Shown here piece after piece: positions 60,364-64,000 of a DNA stretch of 64,000 nucleotides; within the stretch, counting starts at the first letter, position 1; each line of letters begins with the position of its first letter. The stretch covers positions 143,920 to 207,919 of the forward strand of contig JANINW010000014.1 of the NCBI GenBank assembly GCA_024508935.1. The letters are read 5' to 3'. The translations under genes were made by a program, and so were the position numbers. The DNA comes from Flavipsychrobacter sp. GTDB lineage: Bacteria > Bacteroidota > Bacteroidia > Chitinophagales > Chitinophagaceae. The notes beneath the pieces are model-generated. The model was not told where the DNA came from. It searched no databases and was given only the letters and a program-made list of their open reading frames with translations.

Positions 60364-62328
60364 ATGCATCGCCGTTTCCCGGTTAGTATCCGGTATATTT
60401 TCCGTTTATATCTGCTGGGTATCCTGTTTTTTACTTTTTTCAGAATAGTATTGCTGTACGTCAACCGTGCGCAGCTCAATACTATACCGGATAAATATAG
60501 TATTACCGCCCAGGCTATGCTGATGGGTTTCCGTTTCGATACGGTCATCAGCGGTTATATATTGGCTGTGCCATTTCTTGCGTTGGTGGTGGCAGAGTTT
60601 TGCGGCTGGCTGAAGAAAGGGCTTTTATTATCTGTACATAGTTTTATCTGCATAGTGTATGCCATTGTTTTTTTTGGTTGCGCTGCCGACATACCCTTCT
60701 TTCAAAACTTCAATACCCGTTTAAATATTACCGCCCTCAACTGGACAAGCTCACCCATGTTCATGATAAAAATGGTGCTGGAAGAATGGGATTTCCTGGC
60801 TTACTTTATCGTGTTCATTCTTTTGTCGGTACTCTTTGTTTGGCTGGCTGCTAAAATATACCGGAGATATAGAAATGAGTTACCGCATGAGGTTGAAAAA
60901 AAGAAATTTACTGTAGGTAAATTAGTTGCAGCCATCTTATTTGCAGGACTCATGTTCCTGGGCATCAGGGGCAGGGTAGAGGAGAAATCGCCTATACTGG
61001 TGGGTACCGCTTATTTCAGCCAGTATGACCTTCCTAATAAAGCTGGTCTTAATCCCCTCTTTACTTTTATCAATAGCTGGCTGGACGGCATGAAGGAGGA
61101 AAACAAACACCTGAAACTATTACCAGACGACGAAGCGCTGAAACTGGCACAACAATACCTGGGTGCGCAGGGAGCATATCCCCAATACCCGGTAGCCCGC
61201 ATGATAACTGATTCTGTACCGGCTGATAAAATGAATGTAGTGTTGGTAATAATGGAGAGTATGAGTGCTGATTTTATGGCCCGCTATGGCGATACCCGCC
61301 AACTGACCCCGTTCCTCGACAGCCTGGCTAACCAGTCGTACTGTTTCGACAGGTTTTATTCTGCTGGCATACATACTTTCAACGGCATATTTTCAACACT
61401 GTATAGTTTCCCGGCATTGATGGCAAAACATACTATGACAGATGCCGTGATACCGGAGTATACCGGGTTGCCATATACACTGAAGGCGAACGGCTATCAA
61501 ACGATATACTTTACCACGCACGATGAGCAGTTTGATAATGCCGGCGGATTTCTTGCTGCCAATCATATGCAGCGTATTGTAGGGTTGAAGGATTATCCAT
61601 CCTCTGCTGTGTTAAGTACCTTAGGTGTTTCAGACCAGTTCATGTTTGATTTTTCTATGCCTATTCTGCAGGAATACCATGATTCGGGGAAGCCGTTTTT
61701 TGCTACCATCATGACCACATCCAATCATCCACCTTATACCATACCTAAGGATGCTACAATTAAACCTAAGCATAAAGAAGTACGTGGCGGATGTGTAGAG
61801 TACGCGGACTATGCGTTAAAACATTTTATGCAGACTGCAGCCAGGCAGCCCTGGTATAGCAACACCATATTTGTATTTGTAGGTGACCACGGCAGCCCGG
61901 AACCGGATAATATAGGTGGCCTTAATTATGCCTACAACCATATTCCATGCATCATGTATGCGCTCAAATTTAAAGACCGGCCTAAGGCTATAAGCAAACC
62001 CGGTGGCCAGATAGATATATTTCCAACCCTGGCAGGACTACTGCATTTATCTTATGTGAATAATACAATGGGCATGGATATGCTAAAGGAGAACCGCCCT
62101 TATATATACTTCAGCGACGATGAACATGTAGCTGTGGCAGATACAGGTGCCTTATATCTATGGCAGCGCGATGGCCATGAAGGGTATTACCAGTTTACCA
62201 ACAGGGAGCAGAATATACTGGATGCTAAAAGGGCAAAAGCAGATAGCATGAAACAATATGCTTTCAGTATGCTGCAAACTACTCAATGGATGTTGCTGAA
62301 CAGCAGGACGGGTATTCCGCATAAATGA
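60364..62328 (+). CDS. LTA synthase/phosphoglycerol transferase-like sulfatase-fold protein
   Basis: 654 residues. Five N-terminal membrane helices (YLLGILFFTFFRIVLLYV to LVAAILFAGLMFLGI), then an extracytoplasmic alkaline phosphatase-fold domain: VVLVIMESMSADFM starts the metal site, with the nucleophilic Thr in AGIHTFNGIFSTLYS; FVFVGDHGSPEPD gives the late metal-binding Asp-His. LtaS-like enzymes transfer glycerol phosphate; in Gram-negatives relatives decorate glycans or lipids. The substrate here is unknown. Convergent with the GT39 gene, 3 bases apart. Confidence 0.88.
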   Translation: MHRRFPVSIRYIFRLYLLGILFFTFFRIVLLYVNRAQLNTIPDKYSITAQAMLMGFRFDTVISGYILAVPFLALVVAEFCGWLKKGLLLSVHSFICIVYAIVFFGCAADIPFFQNFNTRLNITALNWTSSPMFMIKMVLEEWDFLAYFIVFILLSVLFVWLAAKIYRRYRNELPHEVEKKKFTVGKLVAAILFAGLMFLGIRGRVEEKSPILVGTAYFSQYDLPNKAGLNPLFTFINSWLDGMKEENKHLKLLPDDEALKLAQQYLGAQGAYPQYPVARMITDSVPADKMNVVLVIMESMSADFMARYGDTRQLTPFLDSLANQSYCFDRFYSAGIHTFNGIFSTLYSFPALMAKHTMTDAVIPEYTGLPYTLKANGYQTIYFTTHDEQFDNAGGFLAANHMQRIVGLKDYPSSAVLSTLGVSDQFMFDFSMPILQEYHDSGKPFFATIMTTSNHPPYTIPKDATIKPKHKEVRGGCVEYADYALKHFMQTAARQPWYSNTIFVFVGDHGSPEPDNIGGLNYAYNHIPCIMYALKFKDRPKAISKPGGQIDIFPTLAGLLHLSYVNNTMGMDMLKENRPYIYFSDDEHVAVADTGALYLWQRDGHEGYYQFTNREQNILDAKRAKADSMKQYAFSMLQTTQWMLLNSRTGIPHK

Positions 62329-62331
62329 CTG

Positions 62332-63774
62332 TTACTTTATCCGCCCAATTTGCATACCGTCAATTACGGTTATGGGCTCAATAAGTATCTGCATTGATTC
62401 TGTCATCGTTTCTTTGTACAATACTATTACTTGTCCTGTATAGGCTTTTGCCTGGCCTAATGCATCTATGCGTACCGTTTCTTTATCCATCCAGTACAGG
62501 TAGGTAAGGATATTTTGATATGGTTGCCCAAAGTATACGATCTTGTCTCCCGATTGCAGTATCTGTTTATTAGCCTGTATTTGTGTATGAAGGCTTGTAG
62601 AAAGCGTATGGATATAATAGAAATGCCTGCAGAAAACGAACAGGAATAATACTCCGCTAAGGTAGAGCACCGGTTTCCATTTGTTTGACCAATATAAGAT
62701 ACCCCTTACAATAATATATGCTACAAAGCCCCATACAGGCGCAAGGTACCAATCATGCTGGTTGGCTGCCAGGCTCAGTACCAGGGCTAAGGGGAATATC
62801 ATTATTGCGCAGAATACAATTGTAGTGTGTTGCTTTAATGCTGAAAATATATTCAGCCGCCTTTTATAGGCCATCCATAGGCCTGATGCGGCAACCAGGT
62901 AAAAAATATAATTCCAGAGGTTAAGCCTTGCATCCATTGTAGTAAAGAAGAAAAGATAATCCCTGGCGTGCTTTTCATGTTCAAACCCTGTGTCTGTAAA
63001 CCGCCTTACAAGGTCGTGCCAAAACAATACCTGCAAAGAATTGCTGGTGCCATAGTGCGTATCGGTGCTAACAGTTTTAATACCATAGAATGCTTGCATT
63101 ACTATCCATGAACCGGCAATTGCAAGCATGATGAGCAGCGAGATCCAGGTAGCATAATTCGCTATCATCCATTTTAGCTTCTGCCGGTAAAGCGCATACA
63201 ACAGGAATGAAGGGAGATAAACAAGCCCCGCAGGTCCTTTAGTGTAAAACGCCAGGCCCGTGAATAATGCAGCCAGGTATAAATTATTCTTGTTCTCATT
63301 ATCTATGAAGCATACAAAATAGTAGGCAGATGCAGTGAGCAGGAACAATAATAACGCATCGAAATCGCCACCAATACCTACATGAAAACCTATCACAGCT
63401 TTGCAGGATAAAAGTACCAGGCAGCTAAAAAAGGCTGTTTTTGCGCTATCAATATTTGAGATGAGGCGGAAAAAGTAAACAAAGAATCCGAGAGTACTAA
63501 GTGCTGCAGGCAAGCGCAGTGCCAGTTCGTTTTGCCCAAATAGTTTATAGCAAGCTACTATCAGCCATATCATCAGTGGGGGCTTTGCATTCCACGTATC
63601 CGGCCGGTGTTCGAAATATAGGTTCAGGTAATTGCCATTATGCAGCATTTCGCTGGCGTTTATAGCATTACGGGCTTCATCCCATTCCTGCGCATCATGT
63701 ATGCCAATATGCCAAAACACAAGGATGGATGCCAGTATAAGGATTATTGCCAGGTATGTGTTGCGATAGCTCAA
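62332..63774 (-). CDS. glycosyltransferase family 39 (ArnT/PMT-like), membrane
   Basis: 480 residues, about ten to twelve hydrophobic segments. The N-terminal loop WDEARNAINASEM carries the catalytic Asp-Glu pair (DE), followed by TWNAKPPLMIWLIV. This is the GT39/PMT_2 pattern, with isoprenoid-linked sugar as donor. The acceptor, possibly lipid A or a surface glycan, is unknown. It meets the LTA-synthase-like gene tail to tail and is followed upstream by the rpsG transcript's terminator. Confidence 0.88.
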   Translation of the reverse strand: MSYRNTYLAIILILASILVFWHIGIHDAQEWDEARNAINASEMLHNGNYLNLYFEHRPDTWNAKPPLMIWLIVACYKLFGQNELALRLPAALSTLGFFVYFFRLISNIDSAKTAFFSCLVLLSCKAVIGFHVGIGGDFDALLLFLLTASAYYFVCFIDNENKNNLYLAALFTGLAFYTKGPAGLVYLPSFLLYALYRQKLKWMIANYATWISLLIMLAIAGSWIVMQAFYGIKTVSTDTHYGTSNSLQVLFWHDLVRRFTDTGFEHEKHARDYLFFFTTMDARLNLWNYIFYLVAASGLWMAYKRRLNIFSALKQHTTIVFCAIMIFPLALVLSLAANQHDWYLAPVWGFVAYIIVRGILYWSNKWKPVLYLSGVLFLFVFCRHFYYIHTLSTSLHTQIQANKQILQSGDKIVYFGQPYQNILTYLYWMDKETVRIDALGQAKAYTGQVIVLYKETMTESMQILIEPITVIDGMQIGRIK

Positions 63775-63846
63775 AAAGAAAAATTACTTGGCCGAAAATA
63801 GCTACAAAGCTTCATCCTGCCTATAGGGCAGGGGTTAGCCAAAAAT

Positions 63847-63876
63847 AAAAAAGCCACCCGGAAGGATGGCTTTTTT
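63847..63876. terminator. terminator after rpsG
   Basis: Stem AAAAAAGCCACCC/GGATGGCTTTTTT with one C-A mismatch and loop GGAA. On the minus strand it ends the transcript that contains rpsG. Confidence 0.88.
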
Positions 63877-63893
63877 TATAAATAGTGTGATAA

Positions 63894-64000
<107 letters not shown>

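Overview
The window looks like a chromosome segment of a Bacteroidota bacterium, most likely from the Chitinophagales/Chitinophagaceae side. The evidence: several secreted proteins end in CHU_C (gliding-motility-associated) or type A type IX secretion (T9SS) sorting domains. Promoters match the Bacteroidota consensus TTTG-N19-21-TAnnTTTG. The lipid A/Kdo genes are Gram-negative, and DUF4105, DUF2911, DUF7619-like and Ig_7-like domains are present. Base composition is moderate. No phage, insertion sequence or CRISPR array was seen, so this is mainly core genome with an accessory block of large adhesins.

Layout. 1-3.4 kb: end of a DUF4105 membrane protein, an alpha/beta hydrolase and a PKD/CHU_C adhesin, closed by a terminator. 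3.4-11.1 kb: a long plus-strand run with an SDR oxidoreductase, a thioesterase, cinA, aroK, a DUF423 protein, kdsB, a kdnB-like dehydrogenase, and then an envelope-lipid cluster (NodB-type deacetylase, LolA-like carrier, novel lipoprotein, FabZ-like dehydratase). 11.1-14.3 kb: trmH, a GT2 glycosyltransferase, a lipoprotein with a proteasome-like N-terminus, tRNA-Met and a thioesterase. 14.3-20.2 kb: FAH-family protein, bestrophin, SMR transporter, secreted unknown, ung, plsC, DUF2520 protein, fdx, iscX, kdsC. 20.2-29 kb: three large T9SS-type adhesins in tandem on the minus strand. 29.1-31 kb: a two-site retropepsin-like protein and a GNAT acetyltransferase. 31-37.4 kb: ftcD, lpxK, rnr, a polyprenyl synthase, a zinc-ribbon methyltransferase and an EVE protein. 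37.4-42.1 kb: sucD, a structured-RNA-like region, a DUF7619-like T9SS protein, an MlaF-like ATPase and a second, strong candidate non-coding RNA. 42.2-50.9 kb: aconitase, PspC, NlpE-like lipoprotein, trhO, TonB, aspS and small secreted unknowns. 51-54.7 kb: a minus-strand operon-like group (unknown, recQ, Gfo/Idh/MocA dehydrogenase, RRM protein). 54.8-64 kb: ilvE, an ABC exporter pair, a DUF2911/TPR protein, a YCF48-like T9SS protein, an LTA-synthase-like transferase, a GT39 glycosyltransferase, and the 3' end of rpsG.

How the genes fit together. Cell-envelope construction is the commonest theme: Kdo supply and activation (kdsC, kdsB), possible Kdo8N formation (kdnB), lipid A 4'-phosphorylation (lpxK), phosphatidic acid synthesis (plsC), isoprenoid carrier synthesis, a LolA-centred lipid cluster, an LTA-synthase-like head-group transferase and GT39. 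Central metabolism appears as acn and sucD.

The signals most worth follow-up are: a roughly 265-nt minus-strand candidate ncRNA at 41333-41600, with its own promoter, many hairpins and a strong terminator; a lipoprotein (12693-13499) whose residues match the Thr1/Asp17/Arg19 signature of proteasome-type Ntn hydrolases; a perfect palindrome filling the spacer of the sucD promoter; and the LolA/lipoprotein/dehydratase cluster. All functions are read from sequence motifs without database searches.
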